DNA of 64,000 nt, from positions 986,250 to 1,050,249 of the forward strand of contig VYZB01000120.1 of assembly GCA_013397455.1 (NCBI GenBank), in the 5' to 3' direction. Position numbers and translations under genes: made by a program. The notes beneath the pieces were generated by a model. That model saw only the letters and a program-made list of their open reading frames with translations. It did no database searches and was not told the DNA's origin. This DNA is from Crotophaga sulcirostris. Lineage: Eukaryota; Chordata; Aves; Cuculiformes; Crotophagidae. Shown here one piece after another: positions 1-13,262 of this stretch (position 1 is the first letter of the stretch; each line of letters begins with the position of its first letter).

Positions 1-3000
1 GTAAAGTTGACTAGATACCACCAGACTTGGAATTCCTTTTCAAATTTAGTTGCATTATCCCAAATTACATTTTGGTTTTCAGTAGGTAAAGTGCTCTCCT
101 CCCTTTATCTTATAATAAACTGCTGCTACCATAGATTGAATCCACGGTTGATCTTGGATACAACTAAGAGCTAGAGAAACATTATTTTGGGCTCTCCCAA
201 GTACATCCACAATCAAATGGTGGTCCCTTTAATTAATTCTTTCCCATTGAGGCAGTGTATCAGATAAGAGCCGTTAGTTTAGCTCCCAATGCTAACAGAG
301 AAGCAGTGTTGTTAGAGTTTGGAATAGTAACATGAAAACAACATTTCTTTTTGCCATCTTAGGGAATGCTCCAGGAGAAAATAGGTACTTTTTTGGTGGG
401 AAGACTCCAAACAACTTACTCGATTAAAAAGAAGGAAAACTCCATCATGCACTAATTCTGTATTTTACACTGCTGCTATCAGTAATTTCTCAGACTTAGT
501 TAAAGTCATAGGCACAGTACGGATGAATGATATTGACCATTACCAACTGTCCTGGCTGTAATGTTGTTGGATATTTTTTTTCCCAGTAAGTGGGGCATTA
601 AGCTCAGTTTTTACAAAGAATACTCAGCTTGCGTGGCTTCCAATAGGCCTGTATTGATTATTTAATCAGCAAGAACTTGTTAATGTGGGCAAACCAAAAT
701 ACTGTCCTTTAGTCCCATTCTTGCAAATGCCATGTTCTGCATGAAATCAAAATGCACGTGGTTGATACAAACATGGAAAATTTCAGTACAGGTTAGGTTC
801 TAGAGTTAGATAAAATTTAAAAAAATAGTGGGTTACCAGCTGAGATTGTATCATGCTTTAATTACTTTTACATTTATAAGTTATGTGGTTGTGTGATCTC
901 ATATAATTCTGTCATATTCCAGCCATTAATACCATTTTTACCTGTGGCTCCAAGGTTCTGTTAGACATCAAGTGTGAAGTGGCATTGGTTCCGCTCACTT
1001 GTTTTTCATTATTCCTTAGAAACTGAAAGCTATTCCCAAAGAAGAATGAAGGTCAAATTGTTTAATTAAAAGAAGATTTGATCTTTTTTTAAAAAATAGG
1101 GATGGATACAGAGAATGATCTGCAAGACTTATCGAGCTCCAGACTTTCAGTTTAATCTAGTTTAGACTTAATGTAGTTTTAATTACCCTGAATACCAAAC
1201 TTCTCTTACAAGTCTGGAAAGTACTTTATTTTTCTTTTTGTCTCTTTTAGCTTCCTAACATTGCATTTCTCTAGCTCTCTTTCATCAAATAAGTCTCACA
1301 GAAGCTATCTGTAGTTCAGGTGTCTGAATTCTTTGTGCTGTCATTGAGTTTATTCATTTGGAGTCTGTGATTCTTTTTTTTTTGCCAAAGATAGGGCACA
1401 ATATTTGTCTCTTCAGTCAAACAGAAAAGATAATATCAGAAGTTGAACAATGTATTGTTGGATCATGCATGCTATTTGGAAAGGAATGTACAGTATCTTT
1501 TCTCCGTGATAATTTTTTTTTCCGTCTTTGATTATAACAACTTCTCCTCTTCCAGCTCTATCTGAAAACATTTTTACTGTTTTTTTTTAAAGAAAAACAT
1601 TTCAAATGTCGCTTTATTGCGTCTTACACTTTAATTAGCGTAAAATATCAAGGTGTCAAGATGTTAGTTCACATATCAATTGCTTCTTACTAGTGTAGCA
1701 GAAAAAACCACTCACTTTCTACCACAGCAGGAATACGTTTTTAGTAGTATTCTCTTGTTATATGGTTCTAACATTTATTTTAATATAATACGTAAATAAG
1801 TGTAAATAGTACAAAGACATGTTTTTCTAACCAATATGTGTATGGGTTAGGTGCCTAGAAAAACATGTTGGACTTTTCTTCATATAGTTCAATAAAACAT
1901 GCTACCTTTTGCTTGCTGTTTTTCTGGGCGGGAGATTGAAAAGGATAATGCAAACAGTAAAAAACTCACAAACTACCATCCATTTCAAGGGGTGATGTGT
2001 CAATGGTGGTTTGCCCTGGAGCTTTTTTTGTAAGAAGAAGATGAAAGACAGACACGTGTTTGATGAAACAGTTAATGAAAAGGTATGATGCTTGTAACAG
2101 TTGACAACATCACTGCCAAAGGGGCATGTCCTGTTGATGGATTGTTTATCTCTTTCAAGTAAGTTTGCAGTTAATAAATACTGGCAAACAGTTAACAGTC
2201 ATCTAAACAGAAGTTTTAGATATCAGCATACCTCTGGTTAACCTTAACAGAGCAATATTTACTTGATTTTGTCAGAATCTCATTATAGGTAAATAAAGAT
2301 CTTTCAGGGAAGATACATTTATCTAATGAAAGTTTTTTGTGGGACTGGGTTTTTAAGTTCTGATAGTTTTGGTAAATAAAGTCCAATTGATTTTTTTCCC
2401 TGGTATTTCTGTTGTTTCTGAAATCCACCCTTGGCAATGGTCAAATAAAATCATTGGGAAAAAATGGATGAACATTTTTTTTTTAAGATTAATGAAGGCT
2501 AATGGAATAAAAATTACCTGCAGGAAAGCGTGGTAAATTTGCAGAAAAGTCTCCTGCGAGATTTTTCCTTGTTTTTCTTTTTCTTCAGATTACCTTTTTT
2601 TTCTACTTGCTGATACAAATACTTCAAAAATGTAGTGACAAACACATTCTGTTGTTCTTAAATATTCTCAAAGGAAATCAGTGACAAACTGGACCAGCAA
2701 AGTACTCTGCCCCAGATTTTTCCCCTTAGGCATATAGTGCAGTATAAAGAGGAAATCTATGAAAAAAGTGAATGTGTGATGTTTTACCTCTGTGTTTTCT
2801 GTGCTTGTTATTTGGATTCTGAGCACATTTCAATCGCTGTTTTTGTCTGCTGTGGTCCAAGTTTCAGGTCCTGCACGTGTTATAGTTGTAGAAGTCTTCC
2901 TAGGCAACTCATGCTTAGCTTGGAAAGTAGGTTGTTTGGAAAAAGTGACAGAAAGAGAACCATTTTCATTCCTCCTGCCATACTTGTCCGTCTGTGGCAC

Positions 3001-3880
3001 CATAGTCATAAGTAAATGTGCTTTCCTTGGCAGGATATAATTCTCCTTTGGAAAATAGCAATAAACATCCAGAAGAAAAAAAATAATAATGAAATACCCC
3101 TGGGAAAATGCAGTGATGGAGGTGGCAGGTGAAAGCATAGTATTGTATTAGGGTTCCTCCTGTGAGTCTGAAGGCCCTTCCTCCTGCCTTCTCCCCTGCA
3201 TGATTTGGTCCTATGTCTCCTTACACTGGGCACATCATCCTCTAATATCGAGCATCTGCCACATGCCCATCTTGGAATATATATCAATGGGCGATGACGA
3301 AGCATCTGAGATACTAAACTGGAGGTATCAGATGCCTTTGTCCAGCCATTAAAAGTAGAAGTTTGCAAGTTCCTTCCAACCTTCTCTTTTCCCATGAAAA
3401 GTCTGGGTTTACTTTAAGTTACAGAGAGGGTGACCGGTTAGAAGGATTTTAAACTGGGCTCAATATGGCAGGTTTTGTTCATAATGGGGAAATTTTTAAC
3501 ACAATGAGGTGGTTGTTTATCAGTTACAGAAAATATCACCTTGAGGGTATCCTGAAGTTATTTCCCAGAAGGAAACACCCTTTACCCAAAATAGATTATG
3601 AATTCAAATAGACGTCTGCTTATCCTTGGTAATGTTAGGCAGGACACTGGCATGCTGATGCAACAGCATCCTGCTTGGTATGTAACGTTCTCCAGGCCAC
3701 CAGCAGCTCTGCCTTGGTTATATTGAGTAGCGCTCCCACATGTCTCAGAAGTCATTTACATGCCACAGTGCAAGTGAATTGTCCAATGAAAGTATCTACT
3801 TGTGAAGTGTGTGTTTCAAGAACTTTTAAAATGGTTAGATCTAGAAAAGTGTGAGAATCCAGAGAGGAGAAAGCTATTTG
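1..3880. other. AT-rich unique sequence, no gene seen
   Basis: This stretch is AT-rich and has many short homopolymer runs, for example T runs near 1373-1383 and 2478-2485. Open frames on both strands are short (about 130 codons or fewer), overlap one another and resemble no family I know. I see no transposon terminus, RNA gene or splice-bounded exon. It could be intronic or intergenic. Confidence 0.6.
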
Positions 3881-4494
3881 CAGCCAAGAGGGCCAACCAT
3901 GTTCTGGGGCATGCCAAGCGCAGCATTGCCAGCCAGACGAGGGAGATGATTGTCCTGCTCTACTCTGTACTGGTACAGCCCCACCTTGGGTACTGTGTGC
4001 AGTTTTGGGTGCCACAGTATAAAAAGAACATCAAACTACTGGAGAAAGACCAGAGGAGGCCACAAAGCTGGTGAAGGGTCTAGAGGGGAAGTCATACAAG
4101 GAGCCTCTGAAGTCACTTTGTCTGATCAGCCTGGAGAAGAGGAGACTGATCTCATAGCTGTTTATTGCTTTCTCACAAGGGAAGGAGGATCAGCAGGTGC
4201 TGATCTCTTCCCTCTAGTGACCTATGATAGGACCCGAGGGAATGGCAGGAAAATGTGGTGGGGGAGGTTTAGATTGGGTAGTAGGAAGATATTCTTCACC
4301 CAGCGGGTGGTGGAGCACTGGAACAGCTCCCCAGGGAAGTAGTTACGGCACCGAGTCTGCCAGTATTCCAGAAGCATTTGGACAATGCTCTCAGTCACAT
4401 GATGTGAATGTTGGGAGTGACCTATGTAGGGACAGGAGTTGGACTCAATGATCTTGTTGAGTCCCTTCCAACTCGGGTAATTCTATGATTCTAT
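3881..4494 (+). mobile_element. CR1 LINE, 5'-truncated, 3' end intact
   Basis: This is a CR1 non-LTR retrotransposon fragment in sense orientation. It begins inside ORF2 at a stretch like 'AKRANHVLGHAKRSIAS', which corresponds to the part after the reverse-transcriptase core. It continues through the CR1 signature HLGYCVQFW near 3983-4010, then the TR(G)NG and GRFRL region, and ends with 'CCCTTCCAACTC' and a TTCTATGATTCTATT tail. The frame breaks at about 4055, where the usual 'AGGGCAACAAAG' is altered, and again further on, so no protein can be made. Only the last 0.6 kb of the element is present, as is usual for CR1. It is more diverged than the copy at 6.7 kb. Confidence 0.92.
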
Positions 4495-4579
4495 TTTCCT
4501 GCTAAATCAGAGACTGCAAGGTTTTTGTGGCAGATAATAGTTCAATTTCCTGGGTAAACCAGTCTAATTTCTGTGATAG

Positions 4580-5109
4580 CAGCAGGCATCTTGGAAGACA
4601 CGACAGGCAGTTCCTGAAGAACTGTAGTCTGTGGGAGGGGCCCATGTTGGAAAAGTCCATGGAGGACCGTCTCCTGTGGGAGGGACCCCATGCTGGAGCA
4701 GGGGAGGAGTGTGAGGAGTTCTCCCCCTGAGGAGGAAGCTTCACAGACAATGTGTGATAAACTGGCTGCAACTCCCATTCCCTGTCCCCCTGCACTGCTT
4801 GAGGGGAGGAGGCAGAGAAAATCAGGAGTGAAATTAAGCACAGGAGGAAGGGAGGGGTGGGGGGAAGATGTTTTAAGATTCAGTTGTATTTCTCACTACC
4901 TCCCTCTGATTTGATTGGTAATAAATTAAATTAATTCCCCCAAGTCTGTTTTGCCCATGGTGGTACTTGCTGAGTGATCTCCCCATCTTTATCTCAACCC
5001 ACAACCACAACCCTTTTGTTGTATTTTCTCTGTCCTGCCCAGCTAAGGAGTGGAGTCACAGAGTGGCTTTGGCAGGCACCTGGCACCCAACCAGCATCAA
5101 CCCATCACA
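4580..5109 (+). mobile_element. Solo LTR of an endogenous retrovirus, 5' end unclear
   Basis: This matches, from memory, a long terminal repeat found in many neoavian genomes. Landmarks are 'GACACGACAGGCAG' near 4596, 'TGATTTGATTGGTAATAAA' at about 4907-4925 (probable polyadenylation signal), 'GTGAGTGATCTCCCC' near 4971, and a 3' terminus reading 'GGCACCTGGCACCCAACCAG' then ending in CA at 5109. No primer-binding site, gag, pol or env sequence follows, so it is a solo LTR or a fragment. The 5' boundary cannot be placed; it lies somewhere between the CR1 end at 4494 and about 4600. A 23-bp segment is duplicated inside it (4629-4651 and 4674-4697). The family assignment (ERVL- or ERVK-like) is not resolved by eye. 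Confidence 0.75.
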
Positions 5110-6477
5110 GCGTTTAGTCTTTTTTCCTGAAGTTAAACTGATATGCAGTTAAGGTATTGTGCTCCTTGCTGGTTTTGAACTTGTAGGGCAGGAGTTCCAC
5201 TGAAGTCATAGGAGACCAGAGAGGTGCAATCTGTTGCAGGATTAGTTGCACTTTTTCTGCTCTGAAATGAAATATATAGTGTTATCCTAAATAGTGCTTA
5301 AAAGGTAATACAAACATCTGTTGAAAGTAGCAGTTCCTTCTAACAGGCTTTAAGATCAGCCACTTCCCCTGGGATTTACATTGTTCTATTTAATGTCAAG
5401 AAAATTTTCTTTTGTTGTTTTCTGTTGTAAAAACCCCTCTGTAACATAAAAAAAAAGAAATGTGTATGTGCACAAAGTCCATGTAAATCCATTTGCTCTG
5501 CTTATTCTAGTTTAGTTCTTGTGTACACTTATTTCATGGGAGAAATTATAATTAAAAGTGTTCTTTATACTATATCTCTGCTTATTGTCATAACCAAAAT
5601 TCTCAAAGTGGCTGGTCACCAGAAGCACCTCTGTTCTGTATAGTTTTTAAATAATAAGGCTTTGAAACTTTTCTCTCCAGAACTATTTCAAAATGTCAAG
5701 AGAAAACTTATTCTATTACTTCAGCTATAGCAGTCACTATCTCAGGCAGAATATATAGTTCTATTTCCTTGTCATTTCTATCATTTGATTGGATATATTT
5801 TGCAATTTTCCTTTTAATTGGAATTTCTGCTTATTCTTCCTGAGAATTATCATGCACCTAACCCTGTACTTTCCAAACTAATGTCTATCAGTGTTTTGTT
5901 GGCTGGCATAATGATATCGAAAATCCTTTGAATTTTTCCTTTAATGGTAGTTGAATCACCAGAGGCATTTCTTCTGTGTGCAAAAATGGAATTGCTAATC
6001 AAACTCTGTAAAGTTTAAAAAACATAAATATCATTATAAATGAATGGTGTCTCATTGCATAAAAATCATACAATACATCATAAATACAATATTTTAGCCG
6101 TTCATTAAGATTCTTTTTTTCTTTGCCTGCTGTTCGTTTGAAGCAGCTGAAAGTATCTGTGAGATGAAATGCGGTTCAGGTTACTCTCAGCTGTTAAAAA
6201 AGGAAGATAGGTCAGATAAGAGGCAGCCGTCATCCCTCCGGAGATGACAGCCTCTGATCCTGCCCTTTGCCCTGAATTAGACAGACCCAGCCAGGATAAC
6301 TGCTGGGGAGTGATCTGGGATGTCAAAGCCTGCAGGCTGGTGAAACGCCTAAAGTGCGCTTTGTGACTACTTGGTGTTCATGCTTGTCATTTATACGGAG
6401 GCACTGCAAGTGCAAAATGAATGTTAAAAACAAACTGGTCAGCTATGATAGTGCTTCCTAGCTATTTCAAGTGTCAA
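5110..6477. other. Unassigned sequence
   Basis: AT-rich sequence without recognisable coding or repeat content. Open frames are short and unlike any known family. Confidence 0.55.
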
Positions 6478-6575
6478 ATCACAAAATAATTCAGCTGGGA
6501 AGGGGTCTCTGAAGATGATGTAGTCTAACAGATTGCTCAAAGCAAGACGAACTTGCAAGTTAGACCAGGTGGCTG
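6478..6575 (-). mobile_element. Old CR1 3'-end fragment, antisense
   Basis: The stretch reads like the reverse complement of a CR1 terminus: an 'ATCACAAAATAATTCAG' tail remnant, then 'CTGGGAAGGGGTCTCTGAAG', then 'GATTGCTCAAAGCAAGAC'. This is the order of a CR1 3' end on the minus strand. Only about 100 bp can be followed and it is clearly diverged. It lies just upstream of the younger sense CR1 at 6679, in the opposite orientation. Confidence 0.65.
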
Positions 6576-6678
6576 TTATCTAGGTAAATGTGTATAAACA
6601 TGGGTCAGAGGAGAATTAGCCTTAGCTAGCAGGCCTGAACTAGAAAAAAAAAAAACGTTTTATAAACTGAAGTGAGCA

Positions 6679-7158
6679 TTTGGGCTCCTCACTACAAGAA
6701 GGACATCGAGGTGCTGGAGCGTGTCCAGAGAAGGGCAACAAGGCTGATGAAGGGGCCAGAGGATAAATCTTATGAGGAGCGGCTGAGGGAGCTGGGGTTG
6801 TTTAGCTTGGAGAAGAGGAGGCTGAGGGGAAACCTCATCACTGTCTACAACTGCCTGAAAGGTGGTTGTGGCATGGCAAATGTTGATCTCTTCTTCCAAG
6901 TGACAGGTGATAGGACAAGAGGAAATGGCCATAAGTTGCACCAGGGCAGATTTAGGCTGGACATTATGAAAAAAATCTTCACTGGAAGGGTGGTTAGGTG
7001 GTGGAACAGGCTGCTCAGGGAAGTGGTTGAGTCACCATCCCTGGAGATATTTAAAAGACGGGTAGATGAGTTTCTGGGGGATGTGGTTTAGCAGAGGACA
7101 GGTATGGTTGGACTCGATGATCTCAAAGGTCTTTTCCAACCGGACGATTCTATGATTT
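6679..7158 (+). mobile_element. CR1 LINE 3' fragment with open ORF2 C-terminus
   Basis: This is a 5'-truncated CR1, about 480 bp long, and one of the best-preserved copies here. The ORF2 end is open without frameshift to a stop at 7089-7091. It contains the conserved blocks '[11 protein letters not shown]', '[19 protein letters not shown]', '[18 protein letters not shown]' and '[17 protein letters not shown]'. These lie after the reverse-transcriptase core, so the piece has no catalytic domain. The 3' UTR reads 'GGTTGGACTCGATGATCTC' and 'TTTTCCAACC' and ends in a GATTCTATGATTT tail. The open frame suggests a younger age than the neighbouring copies. The initiating ATG at 6672 is in flanking sequence and has no meaning. 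Confidence 0.95.
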
Positions 7159-10100
7159 AGAGCTTTTATGGTAAAAATTACCTTTTCTTCATTAAGATCT
7201 GTATGCCTGTTCCACGCTGACAAGACTTGGTCTTTCTGATACCACCGTAATGCTACCTCCCCTAATGAAACACATCCTCGGTGAAGAAGCTTCCTCTGGG
7301 ATAGTGCCAGCATACACTGCATTCTCTGTCCTACTAACTGTCCTCCACAGTCCCCAAGCACACTCTGTCTCTGTCAATCACCCTCATTATAATTTTGAAC
7401 TCTGCTGCACAGAAGTCACAATGTCCCAGAAGCGGCGGCTCCCGCCCTTAAAAATTGCTAATTATGGAAGTGTCCCTTTTCCCATTAACTCACAGCTACA
7501 AGCAGAAAGCACAAAAATGAGGCTAAAGTGTAAAGCAGGGAGGGGAATGCTCAATCATTCTTTAGAAAAAGGATCGAGGAGTGGGAAAGAAAAGATATGG
7601 GAATCCTGCATCTCTTGAGGCAATGGGGGGAAAGTGTGTGGAGGGTCCCAAGCCCTGCTTGGTTTGGGACCATATGCGGTGAGCCTATTGATGGAGGGTT
7701 TCAGGTCACTTGGACTGACTGTTAAGGCACCACCTTGCAAGCATACCCAATATATCAGTTGACAGCATGCTCTGAAACTTTCCTTCTTCTGATTTTTTTG
7801 AAATTATCTGTATTTTTGGCCCAAATTTTGAATAGTCAAAATGTTATGTAGGGGACTGGATGACCTCAGAGAAGGCATTTTACCGGTTTCACTTCAGCCT
7901 CTAGCCTGAACTCTGTGTCAACAATTTTCTAACATAAACAAAATCTTGATTTTAAGGGCTCAAACTGTTTCAGTGACATCCTGCTAGTGACTCCTGGTCA
8001 AAAAGGAAACTGATTTTATACTGCAAGCAATTCTATGGCAGCAAATTCTGTGTAGAAGTGCAGCCTGACAGAAGCAAAAGCATGAGGAAATGGTCATAGA
8101 ATTTCCTTATCATAAAGAGAATCCACGTTACAAAGAAGAGTTTCTGTATCACAAAGACACTCCTCTTTTGACTCGGAGCTGGCAGAGCAGCTTTATATTC
8201 CCTTATCACAGGTCTGCTGTCACGGGTGTGCATTCAGGGAGGCGAGGAGCAGCAGGGTATGCGTCATCCCTACTATTTTTGACTGCAGAAGTACCCACTA
8301 CTGGCCCAGGGTGGTTAAATTTATGTTACGACTGCCTGGAGATGGCATGCAGGGTAACCACTGCGTTGTTTTACCTTGTGTTGAGCCTCCTCACTGGAGA
8401 CTTGGCCATGAAGGACCCTGCTTGGATACGGTCCATGAGTGCAACCATGGCTCAGGCTCCCACTGAAATCGCCGAGCTGTGAATAAAATGTGGCATAAGG
8501 AAAGCGTAATTGCAGATGGAGGTAGGGCTGTTGAGAGCAACTCAGGAGGAAAAAGAGCAACATGGAAAAGCATAAAATCCTAAAAGAAAACTCTAGTGAG
8601 GAGGTGGTAGGTCAGCAGCACGGAGTAGCAAGTCAGACCTTTCCCCACCTTCCTGATGCCTGCCAGGCCCGCAAAGGCCCCTTAGGCGTCTTATCAGGGT
8701 GAGGAGCGTACTAATGCCTGGTAACTTGTTAAACCCCAGCTACCTTTTGTGTGTGTTCACCAAGAAGTGGCTGCTTGGGCGATGTTCAACTACACTGTGT
8801 GTACCTTACTAGCAGAGCCTCTTGGCACTTGGTAAGAGCTGGCTGGGTAAGGTGACCTAGAGAGAGATGGTTGTACCACAAAGAATGACAAAAAGAGTCC
8901 ACAAATATGTGTGACACCAGATATGCTCTTGCATGCCTGTGGCTCACTCTAAAGGCTAATGTATGATGAGATACAAACTTGTCCTGCCTGGCAGCCACTG
9001 GACTTGGTCAGCCTTGGAGGAAAGCACTGATGTCGTTTTCTGCAGTGGCTACACCTCCTTCATGCCACCGGAGAATTATCCCCAAAGCAGGGCTGGACTT
9101 TCAAGGTTCAAGCAAGAACTGAGATGCTCTTGAAGACAAGGGGAAAAAGCATAAGAAATGGAGCAAACACACTCCTCCATCTTGTTCTGTTTCCACATGT
9201 AGATAATATAGTTTTCTTTCCATCTTAACCATTGTTTTTAATACTGATGAACATTTAAAAGAGGCTCAAAAACCTGACAGTTATATCCTTACAGTATTTG
9301 TTTTGCGTATTTAACAAGTTTTAAATTTGTTTTGACTGCATTGCAATCCGTAACACTATGTTCTATGAATTAATTGCAAGTTGTATGAAAAGTTTCTTCC
9401 TCTTGCTTGTTTAAATCATCTCTTTACTAACTTAATTGGAAACTCTTGCAGCAAGACAGGCAATGCAAAATCTTTCCATCTTCACCTTCCTTACACCATT
9501 CTTGATGTTAGAAACCTGCAGTATATTCCTCCTAACATATATCTTAAGTTTGTATTTTTCCAAGAAACAGTAAAAATACCTTTAAAATTATTTTTTTGAT
9601 GCTATGTTTTCTAAAGAAGGAAGGAAGGACTGCAACACATGATTTCTTTCTTTGATGATCCACCTGCATTTTAATATAACTACTGATAACTACTAACTAG
9701 AGTCTAAGATATTGCACTTATTTCAAGTCAAGTACAAACATGTGAAGAAGGATTGTAGGGCAGGATATTTTATTGAAAACCCCACCCTTTTTATTTACAA
9801 CATCGAACCTGCCAAAAGTGATCCTAAATGTCACTGGTCATGAAAAAAACAGTAGTGGGCCTTGTGTGATAAAAAGAAGTGCATGATTTCTAGGTTTATG
9901 CAAATTGCTGAGAAATATATCTGAAGAATATTTATTTAGAAACATGGTGTCCTCAATAGCAACAAAAGATGCAGCATTAACAATAGGTGTTAGGACTGAG
10001 CCATATATTATTCAAGGCAACTCCTTGAAAATGCATCAGCTAGGTATATCAGTTTCAGAAAAAGTTTCTAGTTCTTAACGCTGACTAAAAAAGAGAATGA

Positions 10101-11179
10101 AAAAAGTTGCATTCTGAGTAGGATTCAAAGTGTTTTCTTATGAACTATTAGTACATTATGAAAGGCTTAAGTAAAAATTCAGGGTTGCTCCCATAGCTTG
10201 TAGCTGTAGACACCTGTGAATTGCTGAAGTAATTCTCTATTGACAGAATGATTCTTCTTTAGTGACCAGCTGAGAAAATGCACTTTGTCTTTCACTTTCT
10301 CTATTGATACTACATTAAGATTAACTAGAAGATTATGTTCCACTCCCACCTAGTGGCAAATAAAACATGCATGTTATAATCTTTTTTTAGGAGTACAGGA
10401 CTTTGTACTGCCTTTTCTAGTAACGGCTGCATGGAGACAGGGATTTTAAGGCACCTTTGCTTGTGGCGGAGATCAGCTCCGAGTTGCTTAAAAATTAAAT
10501 ACAACCAAACGCTAAATTAAAGTAAACCGACTTGAGTCTGTAAAAATGAAAAACCAAATCATGATTCTGTACCTATAACCAGGCAGATTTTGTATAAAAG
10601 AAAATGAAGACAAATTTAGACCAGGGTTTTGCAATGTATCTTCATTTTTCGCTTTTGATGTATACAATTATTAATAGGATAAGACTGTAAGATGACAGGT
10701 CATGTACTTAAATAAAGTAAGTAGCAATTTGGCTTTAAAATAGTCCGCATAGAGTGTGTCCCACCAGCAGCACTTAGCAGGACACCAAGCCGACTGGTGC
10801 TGCCAGTAGCTACTTAGGTCTTTGCTTGATAATCAAGTCCAGCTCAGGCAGTGGATCTGGGGGCAGGGGTTACCAAATACCATGGTACCAAATTCAGCCA
10901 TTAGGACTTACACAGCCCTGAAGACATTATGGATGGGGTTTAGCTCTGGGCTGATGCCTCAACATAGAAGTCTATAATCTTGCTGTTTGCCTGTAGAGTT
11001 GGCAAAGACTAGTACTGCAGAGTCAACTTTCATTAAAGACCATTCCTAGCACTGTGGTTGCAAAGCAAACCTACTGGAACTGTTTTTTTAGAAATAGACT
11101 GATGCAACTCTAAGGCTGGAATTAAGATGTATAAAAACATGTTAATTACCTTGTTTGATTAGCTGCATCATCTTGGAAG
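7159..11179. other. Unassigned sequence, no gene seen
   Basis: I find no recognisable gene or transposon in this 4-kb stretch. Open frames such as those around 7250-7618 and 8090-8482 do not resemble known proteins, and both strands are equally open, which argues against coding. A short 'GGGGACTGGATGACCTCAGAG' at about 7851 resembles a CR1 terminus but nothing around it supports that. Confidence 0.5.
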
Positions 11180-13262
11180 CACAGAATCATAAAATTATAT
11201 GACTGGGAGAGGCTCCAAGAGGTCATATAGTCTATTCCTGGGCCAAAAACCAGTACCTCCTCTATCAGCAACATTTCTTAACAAGTAGTAATATGACCTA
11301 GTCTTTAATATATCAAAAGTTGGATCTTCCACGTTCCTGCTACGCCTTATTCCATGCTTCTGTATCCTTAGTGTTTTAAGTTTGTTTTTTCTAATATCTC
11401 ATCTGAATCTTCTTTGTTACAGTTGAAGTCCCTCCATTCCTGTATTCCCTGTCCCCTGTTCCCTCTTGAGTGGAGGTTGTCTTCTCTTCAGACTGAAAAA
11501 CCTATCTTCGTTCAGTCTTGCCTCATAGGTCACATTTGCTAGATCTCTGGTCATTCTGATTGCTGCCCGCTGAACTTTCTCAGAACTAACCAGTGTGGGT
11601 AGGCCAGATGTATCATATAATATTTTTATGTGTTATATTTCAGTTGTTACAACCCACTAAAATATAACAATTTTGACAACAATGTGACATCATTGACTTC
11701 TCTTCTGCTTATGATCTACTCAAATGCCAGATCTTTCTTTGCAGATCTGCTATCTAGTCCAGTCATGCAACTCATTATTCCTGCTTAGTTGTCAACTTTT
11801 GTATTTTTTCTCTGTCGAATAATATGCTATTTCAGGAAAAGTTTCTTCAATTTCACAATTACTTTGAATTCTAACTCTGCTCTAAATATGATTTTCTTTT
11901 TTTTTTTTAATTTGTTGATTTGATAGGAGTATGCTCTTTTCCGTCATCCAGTAGTGGATAGTGCTATGTCTAAGATAGCCCTGCAGAAACATGTTTTCAT
12001 TCAGTTTCACTGTGGGTCCATGATAGTTTCTTTTTGAATAGTTTTCCAGCTACTTTTGCTCTTCTCCTACAGTAATTTCATCTGTAGTTTACTTCAGACA
12101 ATTCCATTTTCCAGGCCTAGCTATGTGACATTTGCTATTTCTGCTCTACCCACAGAAGGAAGCTGGTTTAGATTGATATTTGTCCTTGACAAATCCATAT
12201 TGGCTGTTATTTACCTCCTTGTTTTATAGATGCTTACAGATAGTGGGTTGTTTGTTTCAGTGTTTTGGGGAAGATGAAAACAACTAGCTGTCCTTCTATA
12301 GCTATTCTTGGTTTTGTCTTCTTTGAAAGCTAAGTGCCACAGTACCCCTTTCAAGTTTTACAGCAACCCATCTGTCCTCCAGATGTACTCAAAGTTTGCT
12401 AATGGCAGTTTTTTAATCCACTAGGATAGTATTCATGAGGCCTGACTGATTTGAAAAAAACACTTTTCTTATTTAAAGACTTTCTAACACGTATTTTTCT
12501 CTATTCTAAGCAGTGATTTGTCATTCTTTTTGGTTCATTAGCTAATTGATTTCTGGGTTTGTGTGAAGAGAAATACACAACGGCATTTAATGGCATTTGG
12601 TCTTTCCTGGTGTCATCTGCCAATAGATTGTCTTTCCAATCAAGCAACAGATTGACATTTTTCTTAGTCATCTTCTTGCTACTTGATATCCCTCCAGATT
12701 GATTTCTTGTTACCTCTGGAATCTCTCGTCTGCTTGCATTTCCTTTCCCCTCCCCATGGGCATGTCCGATTTTCCCCCTAATGGCTTATGCTATTATTTT
12801 ATATACACCCCAATCAATGTGACCTAGTTTCCATGGCTGTATGCCTATTTCCTGCATTTGATGTCATTGGAAATATCATAAGAGAGCTAAACTGATTTCT
12901 CATTGCAGCTCCTGTTATCCCTCTACATTGGCAAAACTGTCACTTGCAAACAAACATCTGTACCCAGAGAAGGTTTCCAAGGTTTTTTCTCTTTGTATAT
13001 GAGACCGGTAAGATTTTACCTGTGAATTCTCTGTGCTTATTGAAGTCTGCCTTCCCGAAATCCCTGTTTTATTACCCTCTTCTGCTTCTTCCCTTCTTAG
13101 GGAATGTGAGTGGTGTCTTTAAATGAGTAGTTTTGCATTCTTAATCACTTTCTGCCTCTGTCAAGGATAATATCTAGAAAAGCATTCTCCAGCTGCTTCT
13201 CGTACCCTCTCAAAAAATGAAACATCTCAAGAACTATGTGTGGCTGTGTTCTTTTTCCAACA
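11180..13262 (-). mobile_element. Ancient long CR1, antisense, 3' part through the RT region
   Basis: This is a very old CR1 whose reverse-transcriptase-coding region can still be followed for about 2 kb in antisense. It starts with a worn 3' end ('ACAGAATCATAAAATTATAT' near 11181). The ORF2 C-terminal part follows ('GATTGCTGCCCGCTGAACTT' near 11558). Next comes a block like 'CAATTACTTTGAATTCTAA' near 11856, then 'TTGACAAATCCATATTGGCT' near 12187, and then upstream blocks such as 'TTATTGAAGTCTGCC' near 13037 and 'AATATCTAGAAAAGC' near 13168. These occur in the order expected for the deep CR1 lineages seen in crocodilians, turtles and birds. It carries many indels and stops and cannot encode anything. 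The element is broken at 13262 by a younger CR1 and resumes at 13546. Confidence 0.72.

Noticed and set aside
2737..3395. Overlapping open frames on both strands
   Set aside because: Frames on both strands are open at once, residues are of no recognisable family, and no splice or start context supports them.
7851..7880. CR1-terminus-like GGACTGGATGACCTCAGAG
   Set aside because: There is no CCAACC block or tail after it and no ORF2 sequence before it.
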